From positions 8,894,930-8,958,929 of the forward strand of contig CM065325.1 in the NCBI GenBank assembly GCA_033032175.1: DNA of 64,000 bases, written 5' to 3'. Positions 55,244-64,000 of the stretch are shown one piece after another. A program made the position numbers and the translations under genes. The notes under the pieces are model-generated. The model had not been told where the DNA came from, did no database searches, and saw nothing but the letters and a program-made list of their open reading frames with translations. The DNA comes from Saturnia japonica. Its lineage: Eukaryota; Arthropoda; Insecta; Lepidoptera; Saturniidae. The first letter of the stretch is position 1, and every line of letters begins with the position of its first letter.

Positions 55244-58200
55244 GTGAGAAATTGTATATATCTAATATGTAAAACAGTCTCGCAAGAGTTTTAATGTGAT
55301 TTTCAATCATATTTTTATACTAAAACATTTGATAAGTGTTACAAACCATACATGCTAATTAGTGTAGAATAACTGTACTTCCAGCCGATTCGTTTTAGCT
55401 TACGGTGTTGTATGTACTTTGAAACTGTATAGTTGTGTACCTTATTATTCACTATTGATAATATATCATACATTTTATTTTAAATGCATGTAAACAATAT
55501 TTTTCTGCAATAATAGACATTCTTCTTCTTCCTAACTTGGCAACTAGTCCTTATTAATGAAGACCATTACTGCCAGTTTCAAGTGAATAAAGTGTCTGGT
55601 CTTATGATTTTATTCATTAGAATTTTCTATTGAGTTTTTGAGGGATCCAAGAATGCATGTTCTTAGTTCATACTTATAATCCACTTCACTTATGCACAAA
55701 AACCAAACTATATCATGCAAAACGCCAAAAACCAAAGTGAATAAATAAAAAATTAAAACCACAACATGTCACTTTAAGATCCCACCAAAAACTCTAGACA
55801 TTATTGGTAGGCTAATGTTGTTTTGTTACAGTATTACAGTAAATTGAATTTACTATTAAAAATTTGATACTCTTATTAATCTTATTTTAATGTGAAGCAC
55901 CTAACATTGAATTATAAAAACAAGCTATTGAAGACCTCGACAGATAATGGTTAACCTAAAGATTTATTTCTTCTATGTAGTAACAGATAATATATACATT
56001 ATTAAAATTAAGTAATATATGGTAAAAGTTTTATTAGATAAATGCAATTTATGACCAATATGTGAAGTTACTATTTCTGTAATCAAATAAAAAAAATATA
56101 TTCATCAAGTTTTATTCATTAATTTTTCTTTTTGATTTTTTCAATGTGGATTAGTGTTTTTATGTTATTTAGTTTTAATTTATTAGTGTCTAATTATCAG
56201 GCTAAAAATTTCTTTTCCAGAACATTATGACTCCGATGAAGCAAAAAACTATTTTGAGAACAACTTCAGTCATGTCTACTTTATACTGTATGATAATTTC
56301 ATACAAGCAGAGAATAATCTTAGGCAAAGAGGTAGGTTTATGATCTATTAAAATTATATTAAACAATTATTTATCTTATTAATAGCTAAATTATTTCTGA
56401 TTTAATTTTCAACATCTAAATGTTATTTTTCTCTGTTTTTTGCGGTACAGAGCTTCCGTTTCATCTCGGTGAGTGATGGGTGTATTTTGATACTTCCAAA
56501 AAATCATCAGTCATCATTATTTCATTGCATTATTGTTATGTAGCCATTTACCATAGTTACTGTTTTCATTACACAATTCCTTTTACAAAGTCTTACAACT
56601 ATGAAGTGTTAGTATAAAAATTGTAACAATTATTATATTATTTTTTATACATTGCATCAGCAAACGAAACTTAAATAGTAACCTTATTTTTTGGAGCGCT
56701 TTATCTAATGATAATTATCATAATATCCTCATGTTAAATCACCATGGCATAGCATAGTCATTCTTCAATATCTTAGTAGTTCAAACTATTGAAGGGGATA
56801 AAATACCTTTATTCTTAATAATAATCATGGTCCTTTGGTTATATGACATCCCATCAAAGAACTTGATGCAATAAAACCATAGTAAAATGTGTATTCAACT
56901 ATGAAATTTATATAAAAATATAATAAAAGGTGGTAATAATGAAAGTATAAAAAATAAATAATGTGTCCCCTAATAAAAAGTTTTAAATTTCCATAATTTA
57001 AATCTTGAAAAGATTCAAGGTTATCCTCTAATTTTTAAAAAATAGTATTAGATATTGTTGTTATTATTTTCATAAATGTATAAATACAAAAATATTGGAC
57101 ATGGTTATATGTTATTTTTTGCATAACAATATGCCACAGGATGTTTATATCCCTTCTTGATTAGAAATAATCTGCTTTATATATTTAAGAGCAGTTATCA
57201 TTAGAAGTTATATAATATTAAAATATATAATTTTGCAGAATATTATTTATAATACATGCTTATGTGATTGTTTTTTTTAAACTGAAATAGAACATTGGAT
57301 ATTAAACAACCTGCAGATTTCTTCCCAATATAGTATTCCATCTCTTCACTACTGTAACATTTGTTGACTGAAATATACTTTATAATTAATTATAATCAAA
57401 TTTTCTTAATTGACTATTGGACATAGGTCTTTTCAAATCTCTACCTCTCTGCCCAATCTCACCCTTTTTGTAAACTTCTAACTGACTTCATTCAAGTTGC
57501 GGTTTCCATTTGAGACTTTGTCTATCCTATCAGTTACCACTTCTTCCACTTTTGTATTTGGCTGACTGTCAGTTCCACTTACTGGCCTATTTGCTGTTAC
57601 TTCCTCTTGCTGTATAAATTTCCTCAGTGGTCTTTGTTTACTGGCAGATATCTTCTTTACTTTGTCATATAAAGTAACTCCAAAATGTAACTCTCCTCTC
57701 CATGACGCACTGAGTGACCTTCAGTTTGTAGTCCCATTGCACAATCAAACATCTTCTATGCACCACAGGTCATCATTGGTAGGATACTCCGATTAGTCTT
57801 TTGACTTCAAGCTTTGTGGTATATTTTATAATTTGCTTAAGAATTGTAGTATGCATTGTATGGGGTTTTTATATTATGTTATATGATGATTCAGTTAATC
57901 AATAACAAAAGCATGATTCATGCATTACATTCTTTTTCACTAACGGGATATCAATGGCTACACTCAGGTGGTTATAAAGTTTTATGAATCTAGACTAAAT
58001 CATTAAACATTGCTTGATGCTACACTAATCTATAAAAATCATTAATTTTTTTTTATTACTGTATAATTCTGTTTTTAGTACATAAAGCTGGCAGGGAAGA
58101 ATTAGAAGGGGCATTAGCCCTTCTGGAAAAAGTATTATGCCTCCTGCCAGAACTGATTGGAAAAAGATGGCAATTGCATTCTTTGTCACGGATATTTTCA

Positions 58201-60322
58201 AAACTCCTCCATAGTGGAAATTCACAGAAGCTACGGACTGAGGCTGTGAAGTAAGTAGAGGATAAAAATCATTATCTTCAAACAAACAATATGTAATTCC
58301 TTTAATTTAGTAATATGATATATATGTATTTTAGGTACTTTTTACTCTGGTATCAAGCCCTTGGTGACAATGCGCCTCTTGAAGTGCATAAAATGTTCGC
58401 CCTCCTTGTTCCTGGTATGCCAGAGCCTGGCATCCTCTCTCATGGTGCTTCTACTAAGCCAAAAGGTTATGATATAACTTCAAACCCACAAGACTCAAAC
58501 GACTTTAGTATGGAAGATATCATGCATCATCCAAACTTTACTTCAGTTGCAGACAACATGAAAAAGATTGTTGTAGAACAAACATCTACTGGTATTATGG
58601 GAAAAATAGCCAATGTTTCGTCTTCAATATTTCATGACACAAATGCTTTAAATCCTGTTCAGAGCATTGAAATACAACCACTATTGCCGCCAGGTACAAA
58701 TGAAAAGATAAATGATAATGAAACTAAAATTTTCTTTGAAATACTAATAGAAGGCATGGCTACATCAGTTACAAAGATACATTGGAGAGACAGGTCTCAT
58801 GCAAAAGCGATGAGATGTTTTGCCTTCCTTTTAGAGAAATTCAAGCAATATTACTTGCCAGTAATATGTCCACAGTTTAACTACAAAAATTCTTTGTATA
58901 AACCAAATTTAGGTGAGTATTTTTAGAAATTATTTGTAGTGGTTTTTTCTTTAATTTATAGTCTATTGTTTTTGTATAAACTATACTATTTATTTAGAGC
59001 CTTAATATATTTTCAGAGTTACCAGTTCAACACAACATACTCGAAGATGATTATGTGTTATGCCGAGTTGCCCTTATAAAATGGGTATCTAATTATGTCC
59101 ACTTTATGAAAAAACAAGGCAGTGATGGTGGGCAACCTTCCTCTATGACGAGCATTGGTTCCCACTTGCCTCATTCTAATACTCCAACGCCAGCTACGTC
59201 ATTGCACCATGAGGAAGAAACATCCTTCACAGTAGGGCACCCATCAGACTCCAGTCGTGCGTCGTCACACGATTCTGCTTCAAACACCCCACATCCCAGT
59301 CTAGACTCAGGTTTGAACATTAATTAGCAAATTACAGTCCTTATTTTTCTTTAGCTATACCATGTTCATAATAAGAAAAGTTGCATATCAGATGTCGAAT
59401 TTTTATTTTAGAGATGTGGCTTAACTTATATCGGAGGTGATTTTATGATTGACGTTTCTTTTTTAAAATTATGTATTATCGATACTAAATACGATAATGC
59501 TTTGAAACAATTGAGGGATGTGTAAACTGTTCAAAAAATAACAAAAATGAACTATAACCACAATTATTGAGATCGCAATCACTAATTAACATGCACGGCT
59601 TTCGCACACATATTGAGTACCTAACACAACGTAACTATAGTCTTACAAGTTCGTGCGCGACCGCTGTTTCTGACAGACTTTGGCGGGGCGAAGTACAATT
59701 GATGACAACGGGGTGAGTAATGTAGCGGGGAAAGGAAACGCGTGCAATTGCGTGTCATAGGCGCGCAAGTCACTGTAACTGTAGTAAACATTATTATTAC
59801 GTCTTCATACAAACTCCCGAAACAAAATCTAGGTAAACTTCAGTAAACAATAGTCGCGATTATCCTTACGTTTTGTTTTACCCTTTATAGCATGTTATTT
59901 GTTTAGCAGATAATGGAAAATTAAAATAATTTGTACTTGCGGAAAATGAGAACAATTATGATAGGTTACATGGGTGCGTCGGTGGCGCGGTGTTTGTCGA
60001 ATAAAATTAATACGGGTGAAGCCGTGGGGCACAGCTAGTATAGTATATTTTTGATCATATAAATTACTGATTGAGAGGTAACTTTTATTTAAAAATTTTT
60101 TTTTATTTATTTCGGTAATTTTGAATGTGATTTGATCATTCAGGTCCTGGTTACGAGGAATTGAGCTCGGAGCAAGTGGTTCGTGACGTACTGTGCTGCT
60201 CGTCACGCGACCACGTTGACTTCGTCATCGAAGTGCTCCGGCAGGCATTTCTTCTGCCTTTCTCTCACGCTCCCGCAATCAGACGTGTCATCGCTCTATA
60301 TAAGGACTGGATACAGATGAAC
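55138..60322 (+). CDS. RalGAPA1: Ral GTPase-activating protein alpha subunit, 5' part (six exons, continues past window)
   Basis: Exons 55138-55243, 56221-56331, 58079-58250, 58335-58912, 59017-59310 and 60144-60322 join in frame into exactly 480 codons, all with GT-AG introns. The protein starts [20 protein letters not shown], then [80 protein letters not shown] and [20 protein letters not shown]. This order matches the N-terminal part of RALGAPA1/2, a roughly 2000-residue protein that with the beta subunit inactivates Ral GTPases downstream of PI3K/Akt and TOR signalling. The GAP domain is C-terminal and lies outside the window. A Ser/Thr/His-rich stretch in exon 5 looks disordered. Exon 6 ends in phase 0 at ATGAAC|GTAAGC. 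Confidence 0.88.
56221..56331 (+). CDS. RalGAPA1: RalGAP-alpha exon 2
   Basis: The acceptor CTTTTCCAG|AACATTATG and donor AGAG|GTAGGT bound it. It encodes [20 protein letters not shown] and [16 protein letters not shown]. The split codons at both ends are phase 1. Confidence 0.88.
56451..56468 (+). CDS. RalGAPA1: Candidate 18-nt microexon of RalGAP-alpha
   Basis: AGCTTCCGTTTCATCTCG is preceded by a T-rich tract and GCGGTACAG and followed by GTGAGT. Both flanking junctions are phase 1, so inclusion adds exactly six residues (ELPFHL) between NNLRQR and VHKAGREEL without shifting frame. Skipping it also gives an intact protein, so alternative splicing is likely. RNA evidence is not available here. 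Confidence 0.5.
56470..58078 (+). other. RalGAPA1: RalGAP-alpha intron, no feature identified
   Basis: AT-rich. Around 57410-57470 a phrase (TATTGGACATAGGTCTTTTC) hints at an old LINE piece. No exon is seen after the microexon. Confidence 0.35.
58079..58250 (+). CDS. RalGAPA1: RalGAP-alpha exon 3
   Basis: The acceptor GTTTTTAG|TACATAAAG and donor GTGAA|GTAAGT bound it. It encodes [20 protein letters not shown] and [19 protein letters not shown], the alpha-helical N-terminal region. Confidence 0.88.
58335..58912 (+). CDS. RalGAPA1: RalGAP-alpha exon 4
   Basis: The acceptor ATTTTAG|GTACTTTT and donor TTTAG|GTGAGT bound 578 nt. It encodes [20 protein letters not shown], a Ser/Asn-rich insert, [20 protein letters not shown] and [20 protein letters not shown], all in family order. 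Confidence 0.92.
59017..59310 (+). CDS. RalGAPA1: RalGAP-alpha exon 5
   Basis: The acceptor ATTTTCAG|AGTTACC opens [20 protein letters not shown] and then a Ser/Thr/Pro/His-rich segment ([19 protein letters not shown]), a likely phosphorylated disordered region. The donor TCAG|GTTTGA is weak but is the only one that joins exon 6 in frame ([13 protein letters not shown]). Confidence 0.82.
59635..59855 (+). repeat. Solo arm of the 23625-24715 element family
   Basis: TTCGTGCGCGACCGCTG, GGAAACGCGTGCAATTG and GTCTTCATACAAACTCCCGA match the left arm at 23640-23860 in the same orientation. It lies in the intron between RalGAP-alpha exons 5 and 6, and a CTAG-ended piece follows (to 60039). Confidence 0.6.
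60144..60322 (+). CDS. RalGAPA1: RalGAP-alpha exon 6
   Basis: The acceptor GATCATTCAG|GTCCTGG and donor ATGAAC|GTAAGC bound it. It encodes [40 protein letters not shown] and [14 protein letters not shown]. It is GC-richer than its surroundings, as expected for an exon. The next exon is not in the window. Confidence 0.88.
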
Positions 60323-60344
60323 GTAAGCAGATATTTTTATGCGA

Positions 60345-60590
60345 TATAGGGCGCAGAGGAATTTCTTTGGAGATTTTTCTCTACTTGGGGCAACCCGACT
60401 GGTGGAATACCCATCTTTACCCTAGAAACGATTGCGGCTAAATAACCTTGTGTTGTGTTCCTGTGGTGAGTAAGGTTTCCAGAGCTCCTTGGGGAGGGGG
60501 GTTCAAGATCATCAACGCGTTAGTGATTCCTTTGGTATTACTATCGTCTATAGGCTACGGTAGCTGCTTACCTTCAGGCATCTATCTATA
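60345..60590 (+). repeat. RalGAPA1: Dispersed repeat 4, copy 3
   Basis: It starts 22 bp after exon 6 and matches 42595-42925 (GTTCAAGATCATCAACGCGT, TAGGCTACGGTAGCTGCTTA). It is in the intron and is not coding. Confidence 0.55.
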
Positions 60591-61028
60591 TCTTTACGGA
60601 ACATTTTTATATATAATACATTCCAATTAATTTTTTGTATAGTAGAGAAAATTCAATAGGGAATATTCTTGAAATTCAAAAAATGGCAATATATTTTTTT
60701 TACAACTTATAACACTACTGAATAACGAAAATATCAGTAATTCTCAATTTAATTCAATATTCATTGAGAAATCAATAATTAAAAAGTTTAAAAATTGTAT
60801 GGGAATTTGAAAATAGTTAAATGCAATGCCATTGGTTGACTGTGATTGTGACGTCAAAATATGTACTTCATCATAGTTGTTGGGTGCTTTTTGACGGTGT
60901 AACAACAAAATAGATTGTAATGGCTTTAAAAGGATGTAAATACTGAAATCGAAGCGATCTTCACAACTAAATAACGTTGTTGTTAGAGAAATCATGTTCC
61001 TTGTCATATTTTACACCACTTTTTTCTT

Positions 61029-61575
61029 ATGTCTTCACACTCTTTTGTGAGCAGCCAGAGGATTTCTATGAAAGCCCGTTGGGCTGTGCATAGAGGAGTG
61101 TTGGTTCCAACACTCATGTACGGAAGTGAAAGCTGGGTGTGGCAGAAAAATCATGAAAGTAAAATAAATGCAGTAGAAATGAGAGCGCTAAGAGGTATGT
61201 TAGGAGTGAAATTGAGTGACAGGATAAGAAATAGTGTGATAAGAGAGCTTTGTGGTGTGAAAGAAGATATAGTCACACAGATTGAGAAAGGGATGCTCAG
61301 ATGGTTTGGGTATGTTGAGAGGATGAATGAAAGGAGAATTACTAAACAAATTTATGATGCAAGTGTGAAAGGAATCGTTGGAAAAGAAAGGCCTAGACGA
61401 ACATTTATCGATCAAATCGGAGACGTTCTGAAGAAAGGCAAAGTCAAGAGTACTCTAAACCGACGAGCATGCATGAAAAGATTAATGAATGTCGAAGAAG
61501 CGAAAGAGGTATGCCAGGATCGTAGCAGGTGGAAGGACGTGGTCTCTGCCTACCCCGTTGGGAAATAGGCGTGAT
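61029..61575 (+). mobile_element. RTE-like LINE 3' fragment in RalGAP-alpha intron
   Basis: An open frame of 179 codons reads [48 protein letters not shown]-like and [10 protein letters not shown], ending at 61568 with a very short 3' UTR and ATTTATGTATATATTTATG. It is the C-terminal part of the same LINE family as 14399-15613, with an intact frame, so younger. The reverse transcriptase core is missing (5' truncation at about 61000). Confidence 0.8.
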
Positions 61576-61889
61576 TTATGTATATATTTATGTCTTCACC
61601 TCGCAGGACAAGCAAATTTACTGTATTGCTTGCATTCCATGTAGTATTTTGCATAAAGCCACAATACAGTACTTATAACTTGTCTTGGTTTTTTGTCGTG
61701 TTCCGTGACATATTGTCAATTATGTTATCGTCAATGTATAGAATGCCAAATGAGAAACCGGGAAAGTATAAAAAAAATCTCCGATTTGCTTCGAATGTCA
61801 CCTGAGAGATTTTGGCGGGATCTCAAAGTGTCATGTGATTGAGACACATACATTTATAGGTTTTAGTCTTTTTTTCGCGTTATAGTTTA

Positions 61890-62315
61890 AAGTTGTGGCA
61901 ACAATCTCACCTAATATTAAGTGACGATGTTGTCCAAGATGGCAGCACGCTAAACCTAATGGAAGACTGGCTGTCAAGTACAGCTTCCAGAATACACCTA
62001 TTGGTGCTTGGTGACAGATTTTTAACTTGAGTATGGTAGCTAGCCAGGAGGGCATTATAAAAAGCCCTACCACCATGCTGCGGTTTGTTCGTAGCTGAGT
62101 GCCCTAAGCGCTCGCCCTCAAGTTCGGTGAAGCTGTAAAAGCCGCAGTGGCTTGGATAGGGCCCCTAAGGCTAACAGTTTAGTCAGTTCAAAAAAAAAAA
62201 TGCTGTGGTTTCATCACGATATTACTTTCACCGAAAGCTCATGCTCATTACAGAGATTCGAACTCGGTCGATCGACGCCGAGTCCACACACGCTACCGAA
62301 CTGAGCTATCATTTG
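61890..62315 (-). repeat. tRNA-derived SINE family 2, copy 5, interrupted
   Basis: The minus-strand head at 62315-62255 has TAGCTCAGTTCGGTAGCGTG and GAGTTCGAATCTC. The body continues at 62074-61890 (AGCATGGTGGTAGGGC, GTCACCAAGCACCAATAGG). A family 3 SINE interrupts it at 62087-62199. Confidence 0.75.
62087..62199 (+). repeat. Poly(A)-tailed SINE-like family 3, copy 3 (5'-truncated, with target duplication)
   Basis: It starts GTTCGTAGCTGAGTGCCCTA and ends in a run of A. It is flanked by ATGCTGCGGTTT (62075-62086) and ATGCTGTGGTTT (62200-62211), a 12-bp duplication with one difference. It corresponds to the 3' half of 30775-31045. Confidence 0.8.
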
Positions 62316-62319
62316 TACT

Positions 62320-63310
62320 AGTACTTGTTCGCAGATCCAACCCAACCTAACCGAGCATCATCTGTATTTTGTAACGTATAAATAATAAGGTTATGTAGAT
62401 ATGTTATAAATGACGTGCATACCTCAATACAACAGTTCACACAAGTCTGATTGTCACAACACTAGGCCAATTCGACGACGAATATAGTTGTGGAAATCAG
62501 GACTTGCATTAACCGTATATATTCTATCTCATTCCCTCGTAGGCTAAATCCTATAAATGTATATGTTTGTCTCAATCACAATCTTATTCCCGAGTGATAT
62601 TCGAAACAAATCAGAGATGTATTTCATAGTTTAACTAAATAGTATTTGGCATTCTATAGAATGCCTAAACAAAGTATTTAATCATTCTCTTTATTTCATA
62701 CCGTTGCCTATAACATATAATACAAAATAAGGCGTAAAATATAAAAATATGATGAATACAGTACACAATATTCGTAGCAATGTTCACTTGTGTTGCTGTT
62801 GTCATATATTATGACGTCACGATAGCGCGCCAAAATAACGGGTGTTTAAATTGTCCAAATTCGATTGACATTTTTAACTTTTTGTAATAACTAAAATAAA
62901 AGTTTTTTTGAGCGTCATATTTTTTTACGATTATGTAACGATATAAGGCGTCGATTAAAAATATTAAAACGTTTCATGCATATACCTTATTATTTGTAAT
63001 GAAGACGTCAAAAAATGTTTTTCAGACGCTTACATGGCTTACGCTTGCTATACCTTACGAGATACATCAAAATAATGTTCTAAAAAAATTTAGTTCATCA
63101 AAAAGCATAGAGAAAAGTCTGTGATGGCATATGTCTATTTCCTAAGGTTGCCTCACAGTAACCATTTTTATCTTCAACATAATAATTAAAATTTTTATGA
63201 TATTTGCAAGATATTTTCTCCAATTCAGTATTAATCTTTACCTAGATAAATTTGTTAGTTGACATGGGCATTTAATGTAGATTAAAATGGTCCTTTACAG
63301 TTTTCCATTT
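62320..63310. other. RalGAP-alpha intron, nothing identified
   Basis: AT-rich sequence without repeats or exons that I can support. Confidence 0.3.
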
Positions 63311-63314
63311 AGCT

Positions 63315-63565
63315 GAATACCCCACCCCGAATATTCCGAAGTATTAGGCAGAGGTGTACACCCACAGTTCGCCGGGCATGTTTTAGGTCTCATGTATAGA
63401 AGGCGAGCCTATTTCCATTAATCGGGTACAAAGCGAAACTCCGAGCTGCTACTGAGAATTTCATAGAAAACCTCCAATAACACTTTGTACGAACTGGAAA
63501 TCGAACCTAGGACCTCGAGCATAGCAGTCGCGCTTAGGACCACTAGGGGCTTATAAGGCAGTTAT
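63315..63565 (-). repeat. tRNA-derived SINE family 1, copy 4
   Basis: The minus-strand B-box GGTTCGATTTCC and A-box region CCCCTAGTGGTCC lie at the right end. The body (AGCAGCTCGGAGTTTCGC, GGTGTACACCTCTGCC) lies to the left. Confidence 0.75.
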
Positions 63566-63589
63566 GAACTATTAATATTAAAGCGATAG

Positions 63590-64000
63590 TCTCTAAATCA
63601 GGTTTGTACTGTATCTGTGCGAAGCTGGGGCGGGTCGCTAGTACTATATAAAAGACACTGACAACGATTATGCCCTTAAAAATTGTTTGTCTGTTTATAT
63701 GCCCGAATTTAACTCAAAAATGATTTCACTGATTGTTATGAAATTCTGTGTAAGGGAAGCTATGTCATTGGTCAATTGATAGGCTATAAGAATTTTCAAT
63801 AATAGATTTAGAAATAGAAAAAAAAAATGTTACAAAAAGTCTTGTAATTTTTAATGAAATTTTGTACACGGAAAGTATTTCTCAATACAAGCTAAAAATT
63901 ACTACGTATACTAACTATACTAACGTAACTAAGTATTTCTGTCTCAATTGACAGATTATATGAATTATCAATAATATATGTAAACATATAATTACGGGAT
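63590..64000 (+). mobile_element. CTAG-ended element junction and start of another, cut by window end
   Basis: GAAGCTGGGGCGGGTCGCTAG ends at 63641 before a T. From about 63650 the body phrases of the 37526 and 50480 elements follow (AATTTAACTCAAAAATGATT, GAAATTTTGTACACGGAAAG) and run off the window. Confidence 0.5.

Overview
The window is AT-rich nuclear DNA of an insect, most likely a moth or butterfly. Three lines of evidence point there: ordinary spliceosomal genes with GT-AG introns; a dense set of repeats of lepidopteran type (two tRNA-derived SINE families, elements ending in CTAG that look like Helitrons, RTE-like and jockey/CR1-like LINE pieces, mariner, Tc1, hAT and copia remnants); and a small secreted cysteine-rich protein of an insect family. 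Species and family names are recognised from sequence memory only; no database search was run.

Three protein-coding genes can be reconstructed. (1) On the minus strand, 25508 to 313, is a six-exon ankyrin-repeat gene whose 3' end lies left of the window. It has about 11-12 ankyrin repeats followed by roughly 780 residues of Lys/Arg/Ser-rich, probably disordered tail. All five internal junctions keep frame. Two places need attention: an apparent one-base frame break in exon 1, and a stop codon that is also a perfect splice donor at the end of the last visible exon. (2) On the minus strand, 47286 to 41629, is a complete three-exon gene for a secreted protein of 193 residues of the DUF4789 type. 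(3) On the plus strand, from 55138 past 60322, is the 5' part (480 residues, six exons) of the alpha subunit of the Ral GTPase-activating complex, with a candidate 18-nt microexon. Genes 2 and 3 are divergent. The three genes have no evident functional link.

Most of the remaining sequence is repeat. The introns of the ankyrin gene carry a mariner (3877-5159) inserted in a repeat whose second, mariner-free copy lies near 8800; a 5'-truncated copia element (5815-8660); a second mariner relic (9127-10251); a CTAG-ended element (11152-11804); a Tc1-type transposon (13461-20304) holding a foldback element, a truncated LINE and a DD41D (rosa-type) mariner, part of which is tandemly duplicated (15181-17725 and 17726-20261); and a hAT element with 8-bp target duplications (21908-23459). 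Between genes 1 and 2 (25.8-41.6 kb) there are only repeats and AT-rich DNA. Between genes 2 and 3 (47.4-55.1 kb) there are further SINEs, a LINE fragment inside a SINE, and a strong hairpin about 350 bp before the RalGAP start.

No new enzymatic or defence system is visible. The points most worth checking are the microexon, the two frame questions in the ankyrin gene, and the 2.5-kb tandem duplication, whose copies differ only by small indels in G/C-rich runs and may be an assembly artefact.
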